The notes: generated by a model not told the origin, from the letters alone. 6,046 nt of DNA from an uncultured Rubrobacteraceae bacterium (GCA_902805985.1 CADCUW010000267.1:1-6046); one strand, 5' to 3'. Shown: positions 1 to 5,448, counted from the stretch's first letter. A program made the numbers and translations.

Positions 1-415
1 GTTCTCTACGGCGGGCCGGGCAACGACGAGCCGCAGGCCGGCGCCGGGCCCGTCGGCGTAGAGCCCTTCACCGACAGCAGCAAGAACACGCTCCACGGAG
101 GAGCGGGCAAAGACTTCATGGCCGGCGCCGATGGCGATGACGTGATCCACGGGGGCGAAGGCGACGACAAGATGCTCTGGGGAGGCGGGGGCGAGGATGT
201 CCTCTACGGGGGGGGCAGGCAACGATGAGTGGTTGTGGGGAGACGCGGGCGAGGATGTCCTCCATGGCGAGGATGGCGACGACTATTTGGACGGTAAGGG
301 CGGGCAGCGGGACGCGCTCCATTGCGGCGAAGGCAAGGACGAATACGAAGCCGATAAGAACGACTTCGTGTCGAGCAGTTGCGAGGAAGTGGCCGAGTGG
401 ACGGTCATATATTGA
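1..415 (+). pseudogene. RTX-like calcium-binding repeat protein, 5' truncated by window, frameshifted at a G8 run
   Basis: The reading frame is open from base 1 with glycine/aspartate nonapeptides of the RTX (hemolysin-type calcium-binding) kind, such as GGPGNDEP, GGAGKDFM, GADGDDVIH, GGEGDDKML and GGGGEDVLY. After eight G at 208-215 this frame runs into TGA at 226-228. With seven G the reading would continue as LYGGAGNDEWLWGDAGED and on to the TGA at 413-415, with more repeats and a C-terminal module (HCGEGKDEY, then SSSCEE) matching the end of the paralogue at 768-1289. The ATG at 197 opens the second frame only by accident: its first codons are out-of-frame repeat sequence. Known of the family: such repeats form calcium-filled parallel beta rolls in exported proteins. 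Inferred: a Sec-exported protein, since the paralogue has a signal peptide. The start lies outside the window. A sequencing error, a true null allele, or slippage-controlled expression are all possible. Confidence 0.8.
178..262 (+). repeat. 27-bp direct repeat pair inside the RTX region, 58 bp apart
   Basis: Copies at 178-204 and 236-262 match at 25 of 27 positions and both encode WG-two residues-GEDVL. Their offset is 58 bp, one more than 57 (19 codons), so the extra base between them falls in the G8 run at 208-215. This supports a one-base insertion there rather than two independent genes. Confidence 0.75.
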
Positions 416-505
416 AGGTTAGAAGGAGCACGACCCGGTCTCCCGATATGCACGACAGCCCACAGCGGGGGCCGAAGCGTACCCAAGTTTCGACTCTCCT
501 ATAAC

Positions 506-544
506 CCGAACTTCCGGGAACCCCTTCAAGGCGAAGTTCGGAGA
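506..544 (+). repeat. Dispersed 39-bp repeat, copy R1
   Basis: It begins CCGAACTTC and its right part contains GAAGTTCGG (533-541), giving a perfect 9-bp inverted repeat around an 18-bp centre. It aligns without gaps to R2 (1352-1390, 32 of 39 identical) and R3 (5940-5978, 31 of 39). Within the unit the motif CGAAsTTC occurs twice, at 507 and 532, exactly 25 bp apart. The copy lies 90 bp after the end of the first RTX gene. It behaves like a REP-type or regulator-bound intergenic repeat; the function is unknown. Confidence 0.75.
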
Positions 545-596
545 GCCTTATCCTTCCGCGATGTTGGGCGAATACGGCGGTTTTGTTGGCTCCCGG

Positions 597-662
597 CAAC
601 AGTAAGGCGACGTCTCCATAACGGTCCGGCGACGCCCCGGTAACGGTTCGGCTACACCCCGA
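597..662 (+). repeat. 22-bp imperfect tandem repeat upstream of the RTX gene
   Basis: Units at 619-640 and 641-662 match at 18 of 22 positions: both begin TAACGGT, carry CGGC in the middle and end CCCCG. The preceding 22 bases (597-618) match the first unit at 15 of 22. A 22-bp period is about two helical turns, so a repeated protein-binding site 106 to 171 bp upstream of the start codon at 768 is possible, but this is inference. Confidence 0.5.
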
Positions 663-751
663 AGAACTCACCCATTTGCGTGATGCCAGGGCTCCCGCCG
701 GCGGCGAGACTCCTTCCCGACGAGAGGACAAAGAGCCCGCGAACACCGGGC

Positions 752-759
752 GGAAGGAG
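752..759 (+). promoter_or_regulatory. Ribosome binding site of the RTX gene
   Basis: GGAAGGAG lies 8 bases before the ATG at 768, a strong Shine-Dalgarno match at good spacing. It favours ATG 768 over the in-frame ATG at 774, which would be 14 bases away. Confidence 0.75.
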
Positions 760-767
760 CAGGAACC

Positions 768-1289
768 ATGGCGATGAGGAAGACGGCGGCGGTGCTGGCG
801 ACGGCGGCGATGATGGCCCTCTCGGGAACCGCGCTGGCCGAGACCACGGCCATAGTCGAGGGCACGGCGGGCGGGGACCTGCTGAAGGGTACGGCGAGGG
901 CCGACGTGATCAAGGGCCTGGGGGGCAACGACGCCCTCCACGGCAAGGGCGGCGACGACACCCTCTACGGCAACGCCGGCCACGATGCCCTCTACGGCGG
1001 GGCGGGCGACGACACCGTGCTCGGCGGGGGCGGCGACGACCGGGCCGAGGAGCGGGCCGTATACGGGGGCTCCGGCGACGACACGCTCCACGGCGATGCG
1101 GGCGACGACGCCCTCTACGGCGGGCCGGGCGTCGACGAGATCCGCGCGGGCGACGGCAACGACCTTATCGGCTCGGAGGGCGACGGGGAGGTCGACAAGG
1201 TGGACTGCGGAGCGGGCACCGACGTGGTCAAGAAGAACCCCACCGAGCAGCTCGACAGCTTCGTGAACTGCGAGGGGTTTGTGAGCTAG
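768..1289 (+). CDS. Secreted RTX-like calcium-binding repeat protein (173 aa)
   Basis: Residues 1-24 form a Sec signal peptide: MAMRK, a hydrophobic alanine/methionine core and an ALA-E cleavage site. About eleven glycine/aspartate nonapeptides follow from residue 32 to 136, for example GLGGNDALH, GKGGDDTLY, GGAGDDTVL, GGSGDDTLH and GDAGDDALY. One interruption (DRAEERAV, about 91-98) splits the array; the upstream paralogue also has an insert between repeats. After the repeats comes a short C-terminal module with two cysteines (C147 in DCGAGTD and C168 in NCEG), at equivalent places in the paralogue, perhaps a disulfide cap. Known: these repeats bind calcium and fold as a beta roll. Here there is no type I secretion apparatus nearby, and the signal peptide points to Sec export instead. 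No catalytic domain is present, so the role could be structural, calcium-buffering or adhesive. The family call is secure, the biological role is not. Confidence 0.9.
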   Translation: MAMRKTAAVLATAAMMALSGTALAETTAIVEGTAGGDLLKGTARADVIKGLGGNDALHGKGGDDTLYGNAGHDALYGGAGDDTVLGGGGDDRAEERAVYGGSGDDTLHGDAGDDALYGGPGVDEIRAGDGNDLIGSEGDGEVDKVDCGAGTDVVKKNPTEQLDSFVNCEGFVS

Positions 1290-1313
1290 CCCCCGGACAG
1301 AACGACCCGTAAG

Positions 1314-1344
1314 AGGAGGGCCGGACGGTACGCCCGGCCCTCCT
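1314..1344 (+). terminator. GC-rich hairpin, probable terminator of the RTX gene
   Basis: AGGAGGGCCGG (1314-1324) pairs perfectly with CCGGCCCTCCT (1334-1344) around a 9-base loop, 24 bases after the TAG at 1287-1289. The bases that follow (TCGTAT) form only a poor T tract, so termination may be weak or factor-assisted, as is common in GC-rich actinobacteria. Confidence 0.65.
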
Positions 1345-1351
1345 TCGTATC

Positions 1352-1390
1352 CCGAAGTTCGTAGAACCCCCTCAAGCCGAAGTTCGGGGA
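1352..1390 (+). repeat. Dispersed 39-bp repeat, copy R2
   Basis: Ungapped match to R1 (32 of 39) and R3 (29 of 39). The left arm is CCGAAGTTC instead of CCGAACTTC, so the long-range inverted repeat has one mismatch, but the CGAAsTTC doublet at 1353 and 1378 keeps the 25-bp spacing. It sits 62 bp after the second RTX gene, just beyond the hairpin, in the same orientation and relative place as R1 after the first. Confidence 0.75.
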
Positions 1391-1401
1391 ACAACCCTTC
1401 T

Positions 1402-1544
1402 AGAGACTGTCTGGAAACTCCCAGAGGCACGAACGTGTAGCCTCCACAGAGGCCGAGAAGCTCCTATTTCGGCCTCTGTGGCCTCCGTATATGGGTCAGA
1501 TTTACTGCCGAAACGGTACTCGAACTACTTTCCAGACAGTCTCT
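1402..1544. mobile_element. MITE-like 143-bp element with 16-bp perfect terminal inverted repeats
   Basis: AGAGACTGTCTGGAAA (1402-1417) is exactly inverted at 1529-1544. The element encodes no transposase and holds a large internal hairpin (1444-1481). Size, perfect termini and lack of coding capacity fit a miniature inverted-repeat element mobilised in trans, or a deletion remnant of an insertion sequence. I see no target-site duplication next to the tips (CCCTTCT on the left, CCACGCA on the right). The parent IS family cannot be assigned from the termini alone. Confidence 0.65.
1444..1481. repeat. 13-bp inverted repeat (hairpin) inside the MITE-like element
   Basis: CCACAGAGGCCGA (1444-1456) and TCGGCCTCTGTGG (1469-1481) are perfect complements around a 12-base loop. 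It could be part of the element's transposition structure or act as a two-way terminator between the RTX gene and the convergent lipid operon. There is no adjacent T run. Confidence 0.6.
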
Positions 1545-1620
1545 CCACGCACTCCGGTGAATAGACTGCATCCTCCCGGAGCTCAGGGCCATGAGGGAGC
1601 CCGCTAGGGCTTCGTTAGCA

Positions 1621-1813
1621 CTACGCGTCGGGCGTTTCCCGACCGTGGATCGCGAGGGCGTCGAACGCGTTGGGCCGCTTCTCCTCTCGCAGCAGGTAGG
1701 CGAAGGACAGGCGATGAAGAACGCCATGGAGAGCACGCCGACCGGGTCCAAGGTGAGGAGTACCCACGCGAGGCTAGGGCCAGCGCGGCACGGATGGCCC
1801 ACGCGGCCCTTTC
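1621..1813 (-). pseudogene. Probable decayed C-terminal remnant of a membrane protein
   Basis: Three reading-frame pieces on the minus strand join into one plausible membrane-protein tail. The first (1813-1772) reads ERAAWAIRAALALA, the second (1766-1710) reads WVLLTLDPVG then VLSMAFFIA, and the third (1710-1621) reads LSFAYLLREE, KRPNAFDALA, IHGRETPDA, then TAG. Joining them needs one missing base near 1767-1771 and one near 1710. The composite has hydrophobic stretches followed by a charged tail, typical of a polytopic membrane protein's end. A TAA at 1814-1816 lies directly upstream in the first frame, so the N-terminal part is gone or also broken. I do not recognise the family. It could instead be chance, or an intact gene with sequencing errors. 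The rest of 1545-1874 shows nothing I can call. Confidence 0.35.
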
Positions 1814-1874
1814 TTACGACAGTGAGCGCATCACCGCCGGCTCCTTGCGCGATGCGACCCGATCGAGGTCTCGC

Positions 1875-2570
1875 TCACCTCGGGCGCCCGGTGCCGGACC
1901 TCGATGCGGCCCGTCCGCATCCTCGCTTCCCGGCCTCGCGGGCCCCGTGCTCCTCCTTGAGGTCGTAGATCGCGCGGAGGGTCTCCTCGGCGATCCTGCG
2001 GTAGGCCTTCCCGCCCCAGCGGCGCCGGTCGTCGGGCCCGTCGAATCGGAGGGGGGCCCCGACGTACACCCGGAGCCGCTCCCCGCGGAGGCGGGCGGCG
2101 GGGCCCGGCACCCTGTCCACGTAGACCGGCAGCACGGGGGCCCCGCTGCGAGCCGCGAGCATCCCCACGCCGCTCCTCGGCTCACCCCGGAGGGCGTCCG
2201 TCCGTTGGCGGGTTCCCTCGGGGAAGATGCCCACGGCCTCGCCCTCCGAGAGAAGGCTTAGGGCCGTAAGGAGGCCGGCCCTGCCGCCGTTCTCGCGGTC
2301 CACGGGGAAGGCCCCGCCGAAGAGCACCAGCTTTCGAACGGGGAAGACGAAGAGGTCCTTGATGGCCATCCAGCGCAGCCGCCGGGGCAACGCCATGGAG
2401 ACGAAGGCGGGGTCGGCGATCCGCCGGTGGTTCGCCGCCACTATGAGGGCGCCGCCCTCGGGGATGTTCTCCCGCCCGTGGACGGTGTACCCGAAGAGCA
2501 ACGCCCCCAGCGCAACGACCGCGCGGCGGAAGAGCCGGTACCCTCGGGAAGGCGCGCCTCTCTGGGTCAA
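1875..2570 (-). CDS. PlsC-type 1-acylglycerol-3-phosphate O-acyltransferase (231 aa)
   Basis: The protein has the acyltransferase motifs in order: NHRRIAD (47-53, catalytic NHx4D), FPVDR (88-92), FPEGTR (116-121) and a proline-bearing block APVLPVYVDR (144-153). A hydrophobic stretch at about 17-29 can anchor it to the membrane. Known role: transfer of an acyl chain to lysophosphatidic acid, giving phosphatidic acid. I chose the TTG at 2570 because GGGAAG (2581-2576) precedes it, the length then suits the family, and the region upstream has a less coding-like third-position composition. The frame stays open to another TTG at 2705, which would add 45 residues of low-complexity sequence. It lies downstream of a lipid glycosyltransferase on the same strand. 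A 6-bp inverted repeat (1864-1882) overlaps the stop codon but has no T tract. Family is clear; exact acyl acceptor is not, since related enzymes act on other lysolipids. Confidence 0.88.
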   Translation of the reverse strand: MTQRGAPSRGYRLFRRAVVALGALLFGYTVHGRENIPEGGALIVAANHRRIADPAFVSMALPRRLRWMAIKDLFVFPVRKLVLFGGAFPVDRENGGRAGLLTALSLLSEGEAVGIFPEGTRQRTDALRGEPRSGVGMLAARSGAPVLPVYVDRVPGPAARLRGERLRVYVGAPLRFDGPDDRRRWGGKAYRRIAEETLRAIYDLKEEHGAREAGKRGCGRAASRSGTGRPR

Positions 2571-2803
2571 GGTTTCTTCCCGACGAGATCCTTTACCGGG
2601 GGCGCGGCCGCCGAAAGCGGCACGGTAGCACTCGATGCCCCCGCGCGCCGGGCGGACTTTGGTGGGATCGCCCACTTCGCGAGTTCCGCCAGCCCCCGAG
2701 GCCAAGAATCCCGGGAGCGCCGGCCACGCCGTCGCGTCCCGCCGGCAAGGCTCTCGCGAGGCGCGACGGAGCCCGCGGCGCGGCGCGACTGGTCCGCCTT
2801 CAT
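2567..2803 (-). CDS. Doubtful 78-aa hypothetical ORF bridging glycosyltransferase and acyltransferase
   Basis: The ATG at 2803 overlaps the glycosyltransferase stop as ATGA (2803-2800), and its own TGA overlaps the likely acyltransferase start as TTGA (2570-2567). Two 4-bp overlaps in a row is the pattern of a translationally coupled operon. Against it, the product is rich in arginine, alanine and serine, begins MKADQSRRAAG and ends VKDLVGKKP, shows no domain or membrane segment, and has no clear Shine-Dalgarno site. Third codon positions are about 77% G/C by my count, lower than the neighbouring genes appear to be. If it is not a gene, 2571-2799 is a 229-bp spacer in which I see no clear promoter or terminator. 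Confidence 0.3.
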   Translation of the reverse strand: MKADQSRRAAGSVAPRESLAGGTRRRGRRSRDSWPRGLAELAKWAIPPKSARRAGASSATVPLSAAAPPVKDLVGKKP

Positions 2804-3915
2804 CGGGCCCGCCGAGCGGCCGCGTAGTGCCGCCTCAAAGTCCGGGCGGAGGCGCCCCAGTCCTTACGCTCGGCGGCCGCCCGGGCTTCTCTGCCCATGC
2901 TCCCTCGCAGCCCGGGATCGGCGACGAGCCGCCGGACACTCCCCACCAGCGACGCGGCGGAGCCGGCCTTGTAGAGCACACCTGTCGTCCCGTCGTCCAC
3001 GACCTCGGACGCAGCTCCGCTCCGCGCCGCGACGACCGGCAGCCCCGAGGCCAGGGCCTCGACCATGGCGTGCCCCAGCGTGTCCGTGGTCGATGGGAAG
3101 AGGAAGACGTCCGAAGAGGCGTAGGCCGCGGCCAGCTCCTCGCCGTGCAGGAACCCCGTAAACACCGTCGGGCTCCCCGCGAACTCGCGCTCGAGGGCCC
3201 CCCGGGCGGGACCGTCGCCCACCATCGCCAGACGGGTGCCGGGTATCTCCGCCAGGACCGCCTTGAGCCGCCCCAGGCCCTTCTCCGGGGCCAGGCGACC
3301 CACGGAGAGCAGGAGCATGTCTTCGGGGTTGCCTCCGGAGAGCTTGGCCCGCCACGCTCCCGAGGCGCGGCCCGGACGGAATCTGCGGGCGTCCACCCCG
3401 TGCGGCCACACCCGCACGCGCCTAATGCCCCCACGCAGAAGCTCTTCTCCCGCCGCCTCCGAGTTGCAAAGGTTCACGGCGGCCCGGTTGTGCAGCGCCC
3501 TAAGGTAGGCGCCGCCCAGCCCCTGCGCGAAGCCCAGGCCGTAGTAGCGGGCGTAGGCCGTCAGCTTCGTGTGGTGGGACGCTACCAGCGGGACGCCATG
3601 CCGGCACGCGTAGTACACGCCGCCAGCGCCCAGGACGACGGGGTTCGCGACGTGGACGAGGTCCGGCCGGAAGCGCCGGAGCGCGCGGCCCAAGCCGGGG
3701 TGGGGAGGGCATAGCTTCTTCTCCGGGTAGAAGAGGAACGGAATCCCGGGAACCCCGTGGACGCGCGCCCCCGCGTAGGAATCCGGCCCGCCCGACGGGG
3801 CGAACAGGAGCAGTTCGTCCCCCAACCTTCCCAGCTCCTCTATGGTGTGGCGCAGGCGGGTAACGACACCGTCGGTGGCCGGCAGGAAGGTCTCGGTGAA
3901 CATCGCGATGCGCAT
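2800..3915 (-). CDS. GT4 glycosyltransferase, SqdX/SQD2-like glycolipid synthase (371 aa)
   Basis: This is a GT-B fold enzyme. The N-terminal acceptor half starts MRIAMFTETFLPATDGVV and carries ASHHTKLTAYARYYGLG (112-128) and HNRAAVNLCNSE (142-153). The C-terminal nucleotide-sugar half carries SVGRLAPEKGL (204-214) and PSTTDTLGHAMVEALASG (274-291). From memory, the HVANP, YARYYGLG and AAVNLCNS regions resemble cyanobacterial SqdX, which moves sulfoquinovose from UDP-sulfoquinovose to diacylglycerol; mannosyl- and glucosyltransferases of lipids (PimB, MgtA) share the fold. The EX7E motif reads D278-x7-E286, with Asp for the first Glu. The sugar cannot be fixed: no sulfoquinovose biosynthesis gene (sqdB) is in the window. 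Its downstream neighbour is a PlsC acyltransferase, which supports a lipid acceptor. ATG 3915 is kept as start because the first beta strand (RIAMF) needs it; a TATAAG box lies just upstream. It likely acts at the inner face of the membrane. Confidence 0.85.
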   Translation of the reverse strand: MRIAMFTETFLPATDGVVTRLRHTIEELGRLGDELLLFAPSGGPDSYAGARVHGVPGIPFLFYPEKKLCPPHPGLGRALRRFRPDLVHVANPVVLGAGGVYYACRHGVPLVASHHTKLTAYARYYGLGFAQGLGGAYLRALHNRAAVNLCNSEAAGEELLRGGIRRVRVWPHGVDARRFRPGRASGAWRAKLSGGNPEDMLLLSVGRLAPEKGLGRLKAVLAEIPGTRLAMVGDGPARGALEREFAGSPTVFTGFLHGEELAAAYASSDVFLFPSTTDTLGHAMVEALASGLPVVAARSGAASEVVDDGTTGVLYKAGSAASLVGSVRRLVADPGLRGSMGREARAAAERKDWGASARTLRRHYAAARRAR

Positions 3916-3923
3916 CCCCCCTA

Positions 3924-3929
3924 CTTATA
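3924..3929 (-). promoter_or_regulatory. -10 box (TATAAG) directly before the glycosyltransferase start
   Basis: On the minus strand TATAAG is followed by eight bases (TAGGGGGG) and then the ATG. Transcription would begin at, or two to three bases before, the start codon, giving a leaderless or nearly leaderless message. No good -35 hexamer is seen at 16 to 18 bp. The G6 run touches the ATG and is too close to work as a normal ribosome binding site for it. Confidence 0.5.
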
Positions 3930-3984
3930 CCGGAGTTCGTCGTTTGCGGTCCGTTGCTCACGCATCATCGCCCCGGTGCGGCGT

Positions 3985-4012
3985 GGTACGCTTGGGCCGT
4001 AGCTTGCGTACC
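3985..4012 (+). promoter_or_regulatory. 7-bp inverted repeat in the divergent region, possible operator or leader hairpin
   Basis: GGTACGC (3985-3991) and GCGTACC (4006-4012) are perfect complements around 14 bases, 80 bp before the start of the HlyC/CorC-like gene. It could be a dyad operator or an RNA hairpin in that gene's leader. The 177-bp divergent region (3916-4092) otherwise shows the TATAAG box for the minus-strand operon and no strong promoter for the plus-strand gene. Confidence 0.4.
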
Positions 4013-4078
4013 GAAGAACCACCCCGCACCCCCGCGCCTACGCCGCCCCCCTCGGGGCGCGCGACGGCTCCTCTCTCC

Positions 4079-4085
4079 GGGAGGG
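4079..4085 (+). promoter_or_regulatory. Ribosome binding site selecting the TTG start at 4093
   Basis: GGGAGGG lies 7 bases before TTG 4093. This is the reason for choosing that non-ATG start; the protein then begins right before its first hydrophobic segment, as expected for this family. Confidence 0.65.
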
Positions 4086-4092
4086 CGTCGTC

Positions 4093-5424
4093 TTGAGCGG
4101 TCTGGTCCTCGACGGCGTCCTAGTCGTCCTGGCGCTGTTTCTGGTCGCCCTGGACGGCCTGTTCGTGGCCGCCGAGTTTGGGCTGGTGAAGATCCGCTCC
4201 ACGCAGGTGGACGGGCTGGTGCGGGAGGGCCGGCGATCTGCCGGGCTACTGAAGAAAGCCACCGACAAGCTCGACGCCTACCTCTCCGTGTGCCAGCTCG
4301 GCATCACCGTCTCCTCCCTGGGCCTCGGCGCTTTAGGCGAGCCGGCTATAGCCTCGCTCTTGGAGCCCGTGCTGGCGGCAGCGGGGTTCTCCGAGGCCCT
4401 GATCCACACCATCGCCTTCGCGGTAGGCTTCGCGATCATCACCTTCTTGCACGTCGTCTTCGGGGAGCTCGCGCCCAAGAGCGTCGCCATAGCCAGGGCC
4501 GAAGGGACCTCCCTGTTCGTGGCGCCGTTCATGAGGTTCTTCTACTTCCTCTTCTACCCCGGCGTCGTCGTCTTCAACGGCGTGGCCAACGCCGTGGTGA
4601 GGCTCTTCGGAGTGCCCCCGGCTTCGGAGACCGAGGAGGAGCACTCAGAGGAGGAGCTGCGCCTGATCATCGGCCGCTCGACCGATCAGGGCGTCCTCAA
4701 CGCCGACGAGCGGCACATGCTCGAGGGGGTCTTCGAGCTGGAGGACACGCCGGCCCGCGAGGTCATGGTCCCCCGCCCCGACGTCGTCTCGCTGCCCGCT
4801 GGCATGCCCTTGAGGGAGCTCTTCTCGGCCATAGCCACGGGCGAGCACACCCGCTACCCGGTCCACGAGGAGGGGCGCCCGGACAGGATAGTGGGGGTGG
4901 TGCACGCCAAGGACGTCATGCGAGCCGTGGAGGACGCGGGCGGGGACGCGGGCGGCCTCGGGACTCGGACGACGGCCGCGGACGTCATGCGCGAGGTGCT
5001 GACGGTCCCGGAGAACCGGCGGGTGGACGACGTCCTCCGGGACCTCAAAGGCCCCCGGCTCTACATGGCCGTCGTCATCGACGAGTGGGGGTCGTTCGAG
5101 GGCATCATCACGGTGGAGGACATCGTCGAGGAGATAGTCGGCGAGATCCGCGACGAGTTCGACGGGACGACCTCTTCCGTGCGCGAGAACCCGGACGGCT
5201 CCCACTCCATGGGCGGCGGCACGCCCATAGAGGAGGCGAACAGGGCGCTGGGCGCGGGGTTCGAAAGCGAGGACTTCGGGACCGTGGGCGGCCTCGTCTT
5301 CGGCCGTCTCGGACGCGCCCCAGAGGCCGGCGACGAGGTGCGCCTCGACGGCCACGTGCTGCGGGTGGAGGAGGTGGACGGCCCGCGGGTGGTTAGGGTC
5401 GTCGCCCGGAAGGAGCCCTCGTAG
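4093..5424 (+). CDS. HlyC/CorC family membrane protein: DUF21, CBS pair, CorC_HlyC domain (443 aa)
   Basis: Domains in order: a DUF21 (CNNM-type) membrane region at about 5-175 with several hydrophobic helices and the conserved GELAPK (124-129); two CBS domains at about 219-280 (VMVPRPDVVSLP, TRYPVHEE, RIVGVVHAKDVM) and 290-350 (VPENRRVDDVL, MAVVIDEWG, GIITVEDIVEEIVGEI); and a CorC_HlyC domain at about 365-440 (GGGTPIEEAN, TVGGLVFGRLGRAP). The length is normal for the full-length family. Known: members are linked to magnesium and cobalt handling, with CBS domains that bind adenine nucleotides; the old name hemolysin does not describe the usual function. Bacterial homologues are Mg2+ exporters or regulators of efflux, so Mg2+/Co2+ transport is the best inference. 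The usual DEYGG in CBS2 is DEWGS here. It is followed after 24 bases by a PGPGW-like gene, probably in one transcript. Confidence 0.92.
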   Translation: MSGLVLDGVLVVLALFLVALDGLFVAAEFGLVKIRSTQVDGLVREGRRSAGLLKKATDKLDAYLSVCQLGITVSSLGLGALGEPAIASLLEPVLAAAGFSEALIHTIAFAVGFAIITFLHVVFGELAPKSVAIARAEGTSLFVAPFMRFFYFLFYPGVVVFNGVANAVVRLFGVPPASETEEEHSEEELRLIIGRSTDQGVLNADERHMLEGVFELEDTPAREVMVPRPDVVSLPAGMPLRELFSAIATGEHTRYPVHEEGRPDRIVGVVHAKDVMRAVEDAGGDAGGLGTRTTAADVMREVLTVPENRRVDDVLRDLKGPRLYMAVVIDEWGSFEGIITVEDIVEEIVGEIRDEFDGTTSSVRENPDGSHSMGGGTPIEEANRALGAGFESEDFGTVGGLVFGRLGRAPEAGDEVRLDGHVLRVEEVDGPRVVRVVARKEPS

Positions 5425-5448
5425 CACGATGGGCGCGAGCTTGAGGCC

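Larger units (their letters stand above)
416..767. other. 352-bp intergenic region between the two RTX genes
   Basis: I see no convincing gene here on either strand. It contains the dispersed repeat R1 (506-544), an imperfect 22-bp tandem repeat (597-662) and the ribosome binding site of the next gene (752-759). No clear -35/-10 pair for the downstream gene is visible. Base composition in 480-600 is less GC-rich than the genes, as expected for non-coding DNA. Confidence 0.6.

Noticed and set aside
197..415. ATG at 197 as the start of a separate small gene
   Set aside because: The first codons are RTX repeat sequence read out of frame; the frames join at the G8 run, so it is the downstream half of one broken gene.
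506..544. R1 as an SOS (LexA) box
   Set aside because: It has GAAC but lacks the matching GTTC at 4-bp spacing, and the GAAC half is not kept in R2.
597..662. Tandem 22-bp repeat as a CRISPR array
   Set aside because: The units are directly adjacent with no spacers, only two to three copies, and diverged.
405..1430. Long minus-strand open frame (341 codons) across the RTX gene
   Set aside because: It is the mirror of the regular GGC/GAC repeat codons of the plus-strand RTX gene, whose signal peptide, strong ribosome site and family repeats make it the real one.
2427..3714. Two long plus-strand frames (2427-3161 and 2635-3714) opposite the lipid operon
   Set aside because: They lie antisense to recognisable acyltransferase and glycosyltransferase motifs and have arginine/proline-rich products.
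3916..4092. Manganese (yybP-ykoY) or magnesium riboswitch before the CorC-like gene
   Set aside because: I could not find the conserved loops of either; only a simple 7-bp dyad is present.
3954..5396. 480-codon plus-strand frame overlapping the CorC-like gene
   Set aside because: Arginine/glycine-rich product without domains; the overlapping frame from 4093 has full DUF21, CBS and CorC_HlyC domains.
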